Shown here: positions 34,926 to 43,686 of the stretch, one piece after another
How the letters are laid out: each line of letters begins with the position of its first letter
Numbering within the stretch: position 1 is the first letter of the stretch
Source of the DNA: Firmicutes bacterium TM09-10
GTDB lineage: Bacteria; Bacillota; Clostridia; Lachnospirales; Lachnospiraceae
Reading direction: 5' to 3'
DNA: 64,000 bases
NCBI GenBank assembly: GCA_003481005.1
Contig: QUKC01000004.1
Span: 25,368-89,367 of the forward strand
The notes under the pieces: generated by a model
Told to the model about the DNA's origin: nothing
The model's database searches: none
What the model saw: the letters and a program-made list of their open reading frames with translations, nothing else
Position numbers and translations under genes: made by a program

Positions 34926-35803
34926 AGGAACGCTTGGATGTCCTGTTAGTGAAGCAGGGACTTGCAGAATCAAGAGAAAAAGCCAAGGCTGTGATTATGG
35001 CGGGAGAGGTCTTTGTCCAGGGACAGAGAGAGGACAAGGCGGGAGCCATGTTCGATGAATCGAAGGTGACGATCACGGTAAAGGGAAGCTCGCTGCGTTA
35101 TGTGAGCCGCGGCGGTCTGAAGCTGGAAAAGGCGATGGCGTGCTTCCCGATCACACTGGAGGACGATATCTGTATGGATATCGGTTCTTCGACCGGAGGC
35201 TTTACGGACTGCATGCTGCAGAACGGGGCGAAAAAGGTCTATTCCGTCGATGTCGGACACGGTCAGCTCGCGTGGAAACTGCGGCAGGACGAGCGCGTTG
35301 TCTGCATGGAAAAGACGAATTTCCGGTATCTGACGAGGGATCAGATTGCAGATGACCTCGATTTTGCATCGGTAGATGTTTCCTTTATTTCCCTGACGAA
35401 AATCCTGCTTCCGGCATGGAGACTTTTAAAATGCGGCGGACAGATGGTTTGTCTGATCAAACCACAGTTCGAGGCAGGTCGGGAAAAGGTCGGGAAAAAG
35501 GGTGTTGTCCGCGATCCGGCAGTGCATCGCGAGGTCATTGCAAAGGTTATGGATTTTGCGGCGCTTTTACATTTTTCCGTGTTGGGGCTGACCTGGTCGC
35601 CGATCAAGGGACCTGAGGGAAATATTGAATATCTGATTTTTATACAGAAAGAAGAGCAGCCGGAAGCCTATGAAAGCGAACAGGCGGCAGAGGCTGCACT
35701 GGAAGAGACACAGGCTGCTAAAGGCGGTATTTCCGAAACAGAAGAAAATCGCCAGCTGATTGCGAGGATCGTAGAGCAGGCACACGAGACGCTCAAAGAA
35801 TAA
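34922..35803 (+). CDS. tlyA: TlyA-family rRNA 2'-O-methyltransferase (S4 and FtsJ domains)
   Basis: 293 residues. N-terminal S4 RNA-binding domain (RLDVLLVKQGLAESREKAKAVI, residues 1-65), then an FtsJ-like methyltransferase with the SAM motif MDIGSSTGGFTDCMLQNGAK and VSFISLTKILLP. The last 45 residues form an Ala/Glu-rich tail not usual for TlyA. It methylates ribosomal RNA; older annotations call it a hemolysin, which the sequence does not support. Overlaps dxs by four bases. Confidence 0.93.
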   Translation: MKERLDVLLVKQGLAESREKAKAVIMAGEVFVQGQREDKAGAMFDESKVTITVKGSSLRYVSRGGLKLEKAMACFPITLEDDICMDIGSSTGGFTDCMLQNGAKKVYSVDVGHGQLAWKLRQDERVVCMEKTNFRYLTRDQIADDLDFASVDVSFISLTKILLPAWRLLKCGGQMVCLIKPQFEAGREKVGKKGVVRDPAVHREVIAKVMDFAALLHFSVLGLTWSPIKGPEGNIEYLIFIQKEEQPEAYESEQAAEAALEETQAAKGGISETEENRQLIARIVEQAHETLKE

Positions 35804-35826
35804 AAATCCGGGCAGGGGAAAGAATT

Positions 35827-36678
35827 ATGAAACATTATATTATCATTACGAACCGCCCGAAAGATCCGGATCTGGAGATCACCCGACGGGTGCAGGAGCT
35901 GTTGAAGCTGCGGCAGGCGTCATGCAGTGTTTATGCGGATGAAATTCCGAAAGAGGAATGGAAGCGGATTCTTCTGAGGGAGGGGGACCGGACGGATGCG
36001 ATTTTGGTACTGGGCGGGGACGGGACGATGCTGCGGGCGGCGCGGGATACGGCGGATAGCCAGATTCCGATGCTCGGGATCAATCTGGGAACCCTCGGCT
36101 ATTTGACAGAAGTAGAAAAAAATGGAATGGAAGATGCAATAGACCGGCTGGTGGCGGGCAGCTATCAGGTAGAAGACCGAATGATGCTGTGCGGACAGAT
36201 TTACCGGCAGGGTAGGATGGAAGAGGAAAACAGTGCACTAAATGATATCACGATCACGCGCTGCGGCCATCTGCGAATGTTATATTTTCAGATCTATGTA
36301 AATGGAAAATTGTTAAAAGAATATCATGCGGACGGCATTATCATTGCGACGCCAACTGGTTCAACCGGGTATAACATGTCGGCAGGCGGTCCTCTGGTAG
36401 AGCCGGGCGCTCAGATGATTCTGCTGACGCCGGTTTGTCCGCATACCCTGCAGACGAGAAGCATCGTCCTGCGGGCGGACGATGAGATTATTATCCGGAT
36501 TATCGGCAAGGCGGGGCGGGAAGAGACCGGGATTGAGGCATGCTTTGATGGGGCGAGAAACGTGGAGCTGGCTCCGCTTGACGAGGTGCGGGTGACCAAA
36601 AGCATCAAGACGACTTCGATTATCAAAATCAGTGAAGCCGGTTTTTTGGACGTGCTGCATCGGAAGATGAGCGATTAA
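35827..36678 (+). CDS. nadK: NAD kinase
   Basis: 283 residues. VLGGDGTMLRAAR is the GGDGT nucleotide-binding motif, NLGTLGYLTE and ATPTGSTGYNMSAGGPL are further diagnostic segments. It phosphorylates NAD+ to NADP+. AGGGGAAAG precedes the ATG. Position between tlyA and argR is the conserved order in Clostridia. Confidence 0.96.
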   Translation: MKHYIIITNRPKDPDLEITRRVQELLKLRQASCSVYADEIPKEEWKRILLREGDRTDAILVLGGDGTMLRAARDTADSQIPMLGINLGTLGYLTEVEKNGMEDAIDRLVAGSYQVEDRMMLCGQIYRQGRMEEENSALNDITITRCGHLRMLYFQIYVNGKLLKEYHADGIIIATPTGSTGYNMSAGGPLVEPGAQMILLTPVCPHTLQTRSIVLRADDEIIIRIIGKAGREETGIEACFDGARNVELAPLDEVRVTKSIKTTSIIKISEAGFLDVLHRKMSD

Positions 36679-36703
36679 CCGTCTGTAAGGGGAGAAAACA
36701 GGA

Positions 36704-37156
36704 ATGAAACAGAACAGACATCAGAAAATTGCAGAGCTGGTATCCCGCTATGAGATCGAAACCCAGGAAGAGCTTGCGGAAAAATTAAAAGAAGCCGGAT
36801 TTACGGTGACGCAGGCGACAATTTCCCGCGATATCCGTCAGATGAACCTTTCCAAGCTTCCGACCGGAAACGGGCGGCAGAAATATGTGATTCTGAAAAA
36901 AGAAAATGAGCTGCTGTCGGACAAGTATATCCGCGTGCTGCGGGACGCCTTTGTATCGATGGATATGGCGCAGAATATTTTGGTCATGCGGACGGTTTCC
37001 GGAATGGCGATGGCAGTGGCGGCTGCGCTGGATGCCATTCATTTCGGGGAAGTGGTCGGCTGTATCGCAGGCGATGATACGATTATGATTGCAGTTCGTT
37101 CCGTAGAGGATACCCGGATTCTGATGGGAAAAATCCGGGAACTGATGAAACAGTAA
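36704..37156 (+). CDS. argR: Arginine repressor ArgR/AhrC
   Basis: 150 residues. N-terminal winged helix (QKIAELVSRYEIETQEELAEK, VTQATISRDIRQMNL) binds ARG boxes; C-terminal domain ends with GCIAGDDTIMIAVRS, which contains the arginine-binding aspartates. GGGGAGAAAACAGG precedes the ATG. It regulates arginine genes as an arginine-dependent hexamer; no arginine genes are in the window. Confidence 0.95.
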   Translation: MKQNRHQKIAELVSRYEIETQEELAEKLKEAGFTVTQATISRDIRQMNLSKLPTGNGRQKYVILKKENELLSDKYIRVLRDAFVSMDMAQNILVMRTVSGMAMAVAAALDAIHFGEVVGCIAGDDTIMIAVRSVEDTRILMGKIRELMKQ

Positions 37157-37169
37157 AGGGAGTACAAGA

Positions 37170-38861
37170 TTGAGCCAAACGATGTTAGTGAGTCTGCATG
37201 TCAGGAACCTGGCGCTGATCGAAGAGACGGAAGTGTTCTTTCAGCCGGGACTGAACATTCTGACGGGCGAGACGGGCGCCGGAAAATCCGTCATTCTTGG
37301 CTCGGTGGCGCTGGCGCTCGGTGCAAAGGCGGATCGGGATATGATCCGGACGGGCGCGGAATATGCGCTGATCGAGCTGACCTTTGAAGGGTCAGAAGAA
37401 GTGAGAGAGGCGCTTCGCCGGATGGATCTCCCGGCGGAGGACAATCAGATTATTTTACAGAGAAGGGTCATGCCGAACCGGAGTATCTGCCGGATTAACG
37501 GGGAGACTGTGCCGATCCGCCAGATGCGCGAGCTGGCAGGGCTTTTGATTGACATTCACGGACAACATGACAGCCAGATCCTCTTGCAGACGAAGAGGCA
37601 TCTGGAAATTCTGGACGCATATGCGGAAAAAGAACTGCCCCATGTAAAAGAAGCGTATGCTGCCTGCTGGCGTGAGCACAGCGCGATTCTGCAGGAGATT
37701 GCGGAAAACGAGCTGGACGAACAGACGCGTAAACGGGAAATTTCGCTCGCGGAGTTCGAGCGAGATGAAATTGAAGAAGCAAATTTGCAGTCAGGTGAGG
37801 ACGAGCAGCTGGAACGTGATTACCGTCGGATGGTGAACGGACGTAAGATTGCAGAGACGTTGAATCTGGTACACGGACTGACCGGAGAGGAAGAAGGAAA
37901 CGGAGCCGGGGAGCTGACCGGGCGTGCGCTTCGGGAGCTGTCACAGGCGTTATCCTGTGATGACGGACTCGGACAACTGGTACAGCTGCTGGCGGATGTG
38001 GACGGGCTACTGAACGATTTTAACCGTGCGGTTTCGGAATATCTGTCCGATCTCGAATTTGATGAAGAACAGCTTTCAGAGACGGAAAATCGTTTAAATA
38101 CAGTCAATCACCTGAAAGATAAATACGGCAGCACTATAGAAGAAGTTTTGGCTTACGCAGAGCAGAAAAATCAGGAGCTGGATCGCCTGCTGCACCAGGA
38201 GGAATGGCTGGAACAAAAGCGCAGGGAGCTTTCCGAGAACGAAAAAATGTTAGCGCAGCTGGCACAGAGTCTGACAGCGCTTCGAACAAAGGCGGCGCAG
38301 GGGTTTCAGAAGGACATGGAAAGCGCATTGCAGGATATGAACTTTCTGCATGTGGAATTTCAGGTTTCCCTGACGCAAAAAGACAGCTTTGGTGCAGAGG
38401 GAAAGGACGAGGTTGTATTTTTGATTTCGACCAATCCCGGAGAGCCGGTCAAACCGCTGGCGGCGATTGCAAGCGGCGGCGAGCTCTCCAGAATCATGCT
38501 TGCGCTAAAGACGATTACGGCGAAGCAGGAAAAGATCGGCACGTTTATTTTTGATGAAATTGATGCCGGAATCAGCGGAAAGACCGCCTGGAAGGTTTCG
38601 GAAAAACTGGGAATTTTAGGCAGAACGCACCAGATTATCTGCATCACACATCTGCCGCAGATCGCGGCGATGGCGGATCATCATTTTTATATTGAAAAAA
38701 ATGCAACCGACCATTCCACGGCGACGACGATCACAGAGCTGTCCGAGGCAGACAGCCTGAAAGAGCTTGCAAGGCTTTCCGGAGCGGCGCAGCTGACAGA
38801 GTCGGTGCTTTCCAATGCAAAAGAAATGAAGGATTTGGCAGAAAAAAAGAAACAGAACTGA
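37170..38861 (+). CDS. recN: DNA repair protein RecN
   Basis: 563 residues from TTG 37170 (AAAGGGAG seven bases upstream; ATG 37182 would remove four residues). SMC-like: Walker A LTGETGAGKSVILG at the N-terminus, central coiled coil (about 150-360), ABC signature ASGGELSRIMLALK, Walker B FIFDEIDAGISG and ICITHLPQIAAMADHHF. It acts in double-strand-break repair. It lies between argR and spoIVB as in Bacillus and most Clostridia. Confidence 0.96.
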   Translation: MSQTMLVSLHVRNLALIEETEVFFQPGLNILTGETGAGKSVILGSVALALGAKADRDMIRTGAEYALIELTFEGSEEVREALRRMDLPAEDNQIILQRRVMPNRSICRINGETVPIRQMRELAGLLIDIHGQHDSQILLQTKRHLEILDAYAEKELPHVKEAYAACWREHSAILQEIAENELDEQTRKREISLAEFERDEIEEANLQSGEDEQLERDYRRMVNGRKIAETLNLVHGLTGEEEGNGAGELTGRALRELSQALSCDDGLGQLVQLLADVDGLLNDFNRAVSEYLSDLEFDEEQLSETENRLNTVNHLKDKYGSTIEEVLAYAEQKNQELDRLLHQEEWLEQKRRELSENEKMLAQLAQSLTALRTKAAQGFQKDMESALQDMNFLHVEFQVSLTQKDSFGAEGKDEVVFLISTNPGEPVKPLAAIASGGELSRIMLALKTITAKQEKIGTFIFDEIDAGISGKTAWKVSEKLGILGRTHQIICITHLPQIAAMADHHFYIEKNATDHSTATTITELSEADSLKELARLSGAAQLTESVLSNAKEMKDLAEKKKQN

Positions 38862-38896
38862 GCATACTAAAGAGGACGTCAGAGATGATGTTCTCT

Positions 38897-38985
38897 TTTT
38901 TTATCGTACAGGAAACTTTGTATCTATACGATAAAAAACGCTCTGCTGGGATCGCATATGCGGCGAAGTGGAATGATGTCGCTTA
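38897..38985 (+). repeat. Diverged copy of repeat family C between recN and spoIVB
   Basis: TTTTTTATCGTA (38897-38908) and TACGATAAAAAA (38927-38938) are perfect 12-base inverted arms around GGAAACTTTG. The following CGCTCTGCTGGGATCGCATA parallels AGCTCCGCGAGGATGCGCAC of the tandem units at 63744. It therefore looks like an older copy that may also act as the recN terminator on either strand. Confidence 0.65.
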
Positions 38986-39049
38986 TGTTACCCGCCGCAG
39001 GCGCAGGATTCTACAGACTATTGGAAGGAAATCAGAAAGGAGAAGCTGC

Positions 39050-40417
39050 ATGGAGAAAAAAGACGTTGTCAAAAAACGGAATCCGGAAAACTGTATGCAA
39101 AACAATGCAGCTTCGCTGCCCCATGCGCCAAGCAGCGTTTTTCCTGCGCATGAAGCTGGAAAGAAACGAAAGCCTTGTCTTCGGAAGATTTTAGCATTCT
39201 GGATTTTGGTGGCGGTGCTTGGTGGTGCTGGCGGCTGGATTTACCAGACCTGGCAGAAAATTCCCTCCTCCATCCGGATTCGCGCCGGAGAAGAGCAGGA
39301 GTTGTTTTTGGATGTGCCGGTGAGCGGAACGATTTACGGTGAAAAGACGGCGCAGAAGGACGTGATTCCGGTCAATTTGAACAGACCGCTGACCGTGCAG
39401 GCGAGTCAGATTCAGGATTACACGATGGATGTAAAGCTGTTTGGAATCGTGCCGTTCAAACAGGTGGACGTCCATGTGGTCGAGGGACAGCGGTTGATTC
39501 CGGCAGGCGTCCCGGTGGGAATTTACATCAAAACCGAGGGGATTTTAGTGATCGCAGAAAGCGATTTTGAAGGATTGGATCATAGCAGAAAGGAACCGGC
39601 AAGATACCTGTTGAGGGCGGGAGATTACATTTTAAAGGTGGACGGCGTAGAACTGGAAGGAAAAAAGCAGTTCACGGAGCAAGTGGTAGCGTCGGAGGGA
39701 AAGGAGCTGTGTCTGACGATCTGTAGGGACGGACAGACCTTTGATGTGACGGTTACGCCGCAGCAGAACACAGAGGGGGTATACAAGCTGGGTATCTGGA
39801 TTCGGGATAACGCGCAGGGCGTGGGTACGATGACCTATCTGGATGAGAAAAACGGCTTCGGCGCGCTGGGACATGGAATCAACGATACAGATACGGCGGA
39901 CCTGATGGAGGTACAGAGCGGCAGTCTTTACAAAACAAAAATCGTCAACATTCGAAAAGGCATTAGTGGAACGCCGGGAGAACTGACCGGAGTGATCGAT
40001 TATAAGAAAGAAAACCGGATCGGCGCGATCTCCATAAATTCTGTCGAAGGAATCTTCGGCACCCTGAGCCAGGAAGAAGCGGACGAAATACAGGGCGAAG
40101 CACTGCCGGTTGGATTGAAACAGGAAGTAAAAAAAGGAGAAGCACAGATCCTGAGCTGCCTGGAGGAGGACGGAGCGCCGCAGCTCTATACGATCGAAAT
40201 CAAAGCCCTTCACCTGGATCACGACAACATCAACCGCGGAATCGAAATCCAGGTAACGGATGAAAGACTGCTGGAAAAAACCGGTGGAATCGTCCAGGGC
40301 ATGAGCGGTTCCCCGATCCTCCAGAACGGGAAAATTATCGGTGCCGTCACCCACGTCTTTGTAAATGACCCCACGCGAGGATACGGAATCTTTATCGAAA
40401 ACATGCTGTCCCATTGA
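39050..40417 (+). CDS. spoIVB: SpoIVB serine peptidase (stage IV sporulation)
   Basis: 455 residues from ATG 39050 (GAAAGGAG upstream); the frame is open to 38885 but that part is encoded by a repeat. Membrane anchor at about 45-65 (ILAFWILVAVLGGAGGWIY), PDZ domain (about 165-240, GIYIKTEGILVIAESDFEG and YLLRAGDYILKVDG), then the S55 peptidase with His275 in GALGHGIND and Ser421 in GMSGSPILQNGKIIGAVTHV. Secreted from the forespore, it triggers SpoIVFB processing of pro-sigma-K. In most relatives spo0A follows immediately; here a bidirectional terminator and the molybdenum genes follow. Confidence 0.95.
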   Translation: MEKKDVVKKRNPENCMQNNAASLPHAPSSVFPAHEAGKKRKPCLRKILAFWILVAVLGGAGGWIYQTWQKIPSSIRIRAGEEQELFLDVPVSGTIYGEKTAQKDVIPVNLNRPLTVQASQIQDYTMDVKLFGIVPFKQVDVHVVEGQRLIPAGVPVGIYIKTEGILVIAESDFEGLDHSRKEPARYLLRAGDYILKVDGVELEGKKQFTEQVVASEGKELCLTICRDGQTFDVTVTPQQNTEGVYKLGIWIRDNAQGVGTMTYLDEKNGFGALGHGINDTDTADLMEVQSGSLYKTKIVNIRKGISGTPGELTGVIDYKKENRIGAISINSVEGIFGTLSQEEADEIQGEALPVGLKQEVKKGEAQILSCLEEDGAPQLYTIEIKALHLDHDNINRGIEIQVTDERLLEKTGGIVQGMSGSPILQNGKIIGAVTHVFVNDPTRGYGIFIENMLSH

Positions 40418-40424
40418 GCCGGGC

Positions 40425-40488
40425 AAAATACTGTCCAGATGCTCAGCTGCAAGTAAACTTGCAAGCGGAGCAATCTGGACAGTATTTT
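40425..40488 (+). terminator. Bidirectional terminator between convergent spoIVB and the mocA fusion gene
   Basis: AAAATACTGTCCAGAT (40425-40440) pairs with ATCTGGACAGTATTTT (40473-40488); GCTC/GAGC and GCAAG-TAAA-CTTGC extend the stem toward the tip, with one bulged A. A-rich on one side and T-rich on the other, it can terminate both converging transcripts. Its right edge overlaps the stop codon of the minus-strand gene. Confidence 0.8.
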
Positions 40489-41611
40489 AAGGGGCGAAAG
40501 GCCCACAGTCATCAAAGCGCCAACGGCGGTTTGATGACTGCTGCCCCAAATACTGTGAAACAGCAAGCAGCTCCTCTTTTGTATCGATGTCCTTTAATTC
40601 TTCCGAATAAGAAACCGGAAGTGTCCGGACGAGATTTGGATACCTGGAAACGATCACGTTCCCTCCCTTTTTGGGAGGGAGATTTTTTAATTCCTCAAAA
40701 AAGCAGGACGGAAAGATCACCGGAGAACCGACTGTGTCGCTAGAACAGGGGCGCCAGATGAAGTCAGGCAGATTTTTTGCGCAAAGCAGCAGGGAAGCGA
40801 TGGTTTCCGGCAGGATCATAGGCTGGTCGGACGGCAGGAAGGCGCAGCGATCGATAAAAGAGCTGATTTCACCCATTCCAAGGCGGATCATGTCATTTCG
40901 GTCGGGAAAAGGATGCAGAAGAACCGGGATATCCTGCGAGAGACAGAGCTGTTGGATTTCTTTGTGCACGGTCACAACCAGGCGGTGTGCAAACAGACCG
41001 GCGGAAGCATCGAGTGCCCACTGAATCAGCGGCTTGCCTGCAAGATCTGTCAGCAGCTTGTTTTCCCCAAAGCGTCTGCCCTGACCGGACGCCATGAGAA
41101 TACAGCCTGCGTTTCCGTAGGGTTGATCCAGATCGAGAACGAAGACATCCTGCTGTGCAAGCAGACTGTCCAGGAAAGGAAGCTTTTGCTTGCGGACGAC
41201 CATCAGGAGATGCTTGCACGCCATCAACTCAGAGAGGGCGTTTTGATATTCGGGACAGGTGCTTTCGAGATATCCGATTTCATCGATGGTGATCCAGTCA
41301 GAAGAAACGTCGGCACAAGCGCGAAGAAAAGAAACACCGGTTTGGGAAAATGCGTCTAAAACAGGCAGCATCCGGTTTTCAGTACCCGTGTTGTCAGGGT
41401 TAAATCTGCCGATTTGCACGGTCTTGGAAGAGAAATTGTCCTTTAAGTAGACACCCTGCTTTGGAACCGCCCAGGAGGTAAGCCCCGGCATCGGGCATGG
41501 AAAGAGCGCAGAAAGCAGCGTTGTTTTGCCGCTTCCCCTGTCTCCGGTGAGGATCAGATGTTTTTTACCGCTTGTCTGAAAAGATTTCCAAATACAGCTT
41601 GCGGTTGGCAT
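40487..41611 (-). CDS. NTPase-MocA fusion: P-loop nucleotide triphosphatase plus molybdenum cofactor nucleotidyltransferase-like domain
   Basis: About 374 residues from ATG 41611 (the upstream ATG 41638 is possible; neither has a strong ribosome site, consistent with coupling to the overlapping upstream gene). Residues 1-160 are a THEP1-like P-loop NTPase with GDRGSGKTTLL (23-33) and Walker B WITIDEIGYLE. Residues 168-361 are a MobA/MocA-like NTP transferase (LMASGQGRRFGENKLL, LPSDQPMI). MocA adds CMP to molybdopterin for xanthine-dehydrogenase-type enzymes, such as the one encoded divergently. The final 16 residues come from a palindromic repeat. Exact chemistry is inferred from family and context. 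Confidence 0.75.
   Translation of the reverse strand: MPTASCIWKSFQTSGKKHLILTGDRGSGKTTLLSALFPCPMPGLTSWAVPKQGVYLKDNFSSKTVQIGRFNPDNTGTENRMLPVLDAFSQTGVSFLRACADVSSDWITIDEIGYLESTCPEYQNALSELMACKHLLMVVRKQKLPFLDSLLAQQDVFVLDLDQPYGNAGCILMASGQGRRFGENKLLTDLAGKPLIQWALDASAGLFAHRLVVTVHKEIQQLCLSQDIPVLLHPFPDRNDMIRLGMGEISSFIDRCAFLPSDQPMILPETIASLLLCAKNLPDFIWRPCSSDTVGSPVIFPSCFFEELKNLPPKKGGNVIVSRYPNLVRTLPVSYSEELKDIDTKEELLAVSQYLGQQSSNRRWRFDDCGPFAP
40491..40556 (-). repeat. Second palindromic unit, inside the 3' end of the mocA fusion gene
   Basis: CAGTCATCAAA (40506-40516) pairs with TTTGATGACTG (40530-40540), with CGCC/GGCG in the loop and GGGGC/GCCCC outside. AAATACTGT at 40548-40556 can also pair with ACAGTATTT at 40479-40487, so it competes with the neighbouring terminator. 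It encodes the last residues SSNRRWRFDDCGPFAP of the fusion protein. Confidence 0.65.
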
Positions 41612-41906
41612 GAACGCAGGCGTCCCGATAGGTTTCATATTTTGTCAGCCATTCCTTTCCCTGTGGAGTGAGTGTACTTCCACCGCCGGATTTTCCGCCA
41701 ACACAGCGTGTGGTCAGTGGAAAGCCGAGAGCGGCTTCGGCATTTTTGATTATGCGGAGCGCTTTGGTGTAGGCAAGTCCCATGGATATGGCGGCGGAAC
41801 GAAGAGAGCCGGTTTCTTCGATGGCATGCAGCAGACGGCAGGGACCTTCCCCGAAAAATTTTTCATCGTTGTCGTCACAAAAAGTAATTCTCGTAACCGC
41901 TTTCAA
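41565..41906 (-). CDS. ModE-like winged-helix DNA-binding protein
   Basis: 113 residues. FGEGPCRLLHAIEETGSLRSAAISMGLAYTKALRIIKNAEAALGFPL and GGKSGGGSTLTPQGKEWL are the LysR-type winged helix of ModE; the molybdate-binding TOBE domains are missing, as in short ModE homologues of Mo-enzyme clusters. It overlaps the ATPase gene (ATGA) upstream and the mocA fusion downstream. It may regulate the divergent promoters at 44813-44857. Confidence 0.8.
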   Translation of the reverse strand: MKAVTRITFCDDNDEKFFGEGPCRLLHAIEETGSLRSAAISMGLAYTKALRIIKNAEAALGFPLTTRCVGGKSGGGSTLTPQGKEWLTKYETYRDACVHANRKLYLEIFSDKR

Positions 41907-42700
41907 CAGTCATCGTCCTCCTTTATCATGATCAGCCGTTTCTCGCCGCGGCGGGTGGAAAGTGTTGTTAAACTGATTGTACCATAGATGGAGGAAAGAA
42001 GCGGTTCCATTTTGGAAATCGGGGTAGAAAAGGGATGAAGCTCTCCCAACAGACCGCAATCGGAAAGCACCAGAAGCGTATCGCAATAATTGAGGGCGAG
42101 AGAAGGATCGTGCAGCGTTACCAGTGCGGCGGCGTTGTTTTTTGCAACATACGTTCGCAAAAGTCCCATCGTTTCATAGCGCAGCCGAAAATCCAGGGCG
42201 CTTTCCGGTTCATCCAAAAGCAGAAGCCTGCGCTTTAATACAAAAGTGCGCGCCAGCAGGCAGAGCTGCTTTTGACCTTCGCTTAGCTGCTGGAAGTTAT
42301 CGTCTTTGCGGGACCCAAGACCTACCGAGCAGAGGGCGTCAAATGCTTCCTTTTTCATCTGCTCCGTAGGAGACTGCAGGAGAGAAAGCTTTGGATTAAA
42401 CCCCATTAAAACGACATCCAGAAGAGTTAAATCGATCGAAATACCGCTCTTTTGGGGAATGTATCCGCAGAGTAAAGCAAGCTGCCTTGGAGAAGCGTTT
42501 TCCAAGTAAGTGTCATCTAACTGACAGCTTCCGGTATGAGGAAGAAGATTTGCAATCGCTTTGATCAGGGTGGTTTTACCGCACCCATTTGCACCGAGGA
42601 TTCCAACGATCGTTTTTGGGGCGACGAAAAAGTTGATATCTTTTATGACCTGTTTTCCGGCATATCCGGCGGAAAGGTTGGTTACAGTGAGCAGGTTCAT
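41903..42700 (-). CDS. ABC transporter ATPase, FecE/MolC type
   Basis: 265 residues: Walker A GILGANGCGKTTLIKA, signature LSEGQKQLCLLAR, Walker B LLLLDEPESALDFRLR, and switch His in VTLHDPSL. It energises uptake with the adjoining FecCD-like permease and binding protein. The C-terminal 40 residues (STRRGEKRLIMIKEDDDC) are not part of the core. Overlaps the permease gene (ATGA). The substrate may be molybdate/tungstate, iron chelate or B12; the neighbours favour a molybdenum oxyanion. Confidence 0.88.
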   Translation of the reverse strand: MNLLTVTNLSAGYAGKQVIKDINFFVAPKTIVGILGANGCGKTTLIKAIANLLPHTGSCQLDDTYLENASPRQLALLCGYIPQKSGISIDLTLLDVVLMGFNPKLSLLQSPTEQMKKEAFDALCSVGLGSRKDDNFQQLSEGQKQLCLLARTFVLKRRLLLLDEPESALDFRLRYETMGLLRTYVAKNNAAALVTLHDPSLALNYCDTLLVLSDCGLLGELHPFSTPISKMEPLLSSIYGTISLTTLSTRRGEKRLIMIKEDDDC

Positions 42701-43686
42701 TGCAGCGGTTTCCTCCTGATACAGAGATAGATTAAGAACGGCGCGCCGAGCAAACTGGTAAAAATACTTACTGGCAGTTCGGTAGAAGCGATGCTGCGGG
42801 CAAAAATATCACCGAGCGTCAAAAGGCACCCGCCGAGCAGACCACTGAATAACATGGTGGATAAGCGGTTGTTTTTAAAGAGCAGGCGCGCTCCGTGGGG
42901 GGCAAGAAGCGAAATAAAGCTGATCAGCCCGGTCATGCTGATAACGCTGGAGGCGGCAAGGGTTGCGATCAAAAGGACGATCAGGCGGATTCGCGTCACA
43001 TTTACGCCGAGCAGCCGCCCTTCCTGATCGTCCAGAGAGAGCAGGAGAATCTGTCGGTACAATAGGAACATCCCAACCAGACAAAGCAGGCACAGAGCGA
43101 TGTTTCCGCCGATGGAATACAGGCTGATGCCGTTTAAACTTCCCATGATCCAGTATTCGATGGATGCAAGCTGTTTTTCCGGGTCGGCGAGGAGCTTCAG
43201 ACAGACTAATGCGGTCTGTGCCAGGCTGTGCACGGCGATGCCGGAAAGGATGATGCTTTTGCCGTCTTTTTCGGCGGTCAGGGAGGAAAGCGCCAGTGCA
43301 AGGAGTACACAACAGATGGCTCCGGCAAAGGCAGATAGGGTGACAGCCACCGCGCCGGGCAAAAACAGGATGCCGAAAGCGGCGCCTACGCTTGCACCGG
43401 AGGATGCGCCGATAATGTCGGGGGAAGCGAGGGGATTGCGGAAAACGGTCTGATAGACAAAGCCGGTAACTCCGAGGACAAAGCCGCCGATTGCGCCGAT
43501 CACAGAGCGGCTTGCGCGCAGGGTGAGAAAAACCCGCCACTGCATTGCGTCCCCGGATAACAGACCGGACAGAGTAAGCGGATATTTTCCGACGAAAAAA
43601 GAGCATAAAGTCAGGACCGTTAAAATAACGGTCCCGACGAGAAGAAACGATTTAGTTTTCGTTGGAGATTCCATAGAAGGTTTCAT
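42697..43686 (-). CDS. ABC transporter permease, FecCD/MolB type
   Basis: 329 residues from ATG 43686 (43674 is an alternative; both lie inside the end of the binding-protein gene). About ten hydrophobic segments; family motifs GFVLGVTGFVYQTVFRNPLASPDIIGASSGAS and SMTGLISFISLLAPHGARLLFK are clear. In this type II importer class the dimer forms the channel. Operon context suggests molybdate or tungstate. Confidence 0.9.
   Translation of the reverse strand: MKPSMESPTKTKSFLLVGTVILTVLTLCSFFVGKYPLTLSGLLSGDAMQWRVFLTLRASRSVIGAIGGFVLGVTGFVYQTVFRNPLASPDIIGASSGASVGAAFGILFLPGAVAVTLSAFAGAICCVLLALALSSLTAEKDGKSIILSGIAVHSLAQTALVCLKLLADPEKQLASIEYWIMGSLNGISLYSIGGNIALCLLCLVGMFLLYRQILLLSLDDQEGRLLGVNVTRIRLIVLLIATLAASSVISMTGLISFISLLAPHGARLLFKNNRLSTMLFSGLLGGCLLTLGDIFARSIASTELPVSIFTSLLGAPFLIYLCIRRKPLQ

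Noticed and set aside
35643..35803. Separate small gene at the Ala/Glu-rich end of tlyA
   Set aside because: It is in frame and continuous with tlyA, with no internal start signal; read as a C-terminal tail.
38885..39049. N-terminal extension of SpoIVB by 55 residues
   Set aside because: The extension is encoded by a diverged family C repeat; a proper ribosome site precedes ATG 39050.
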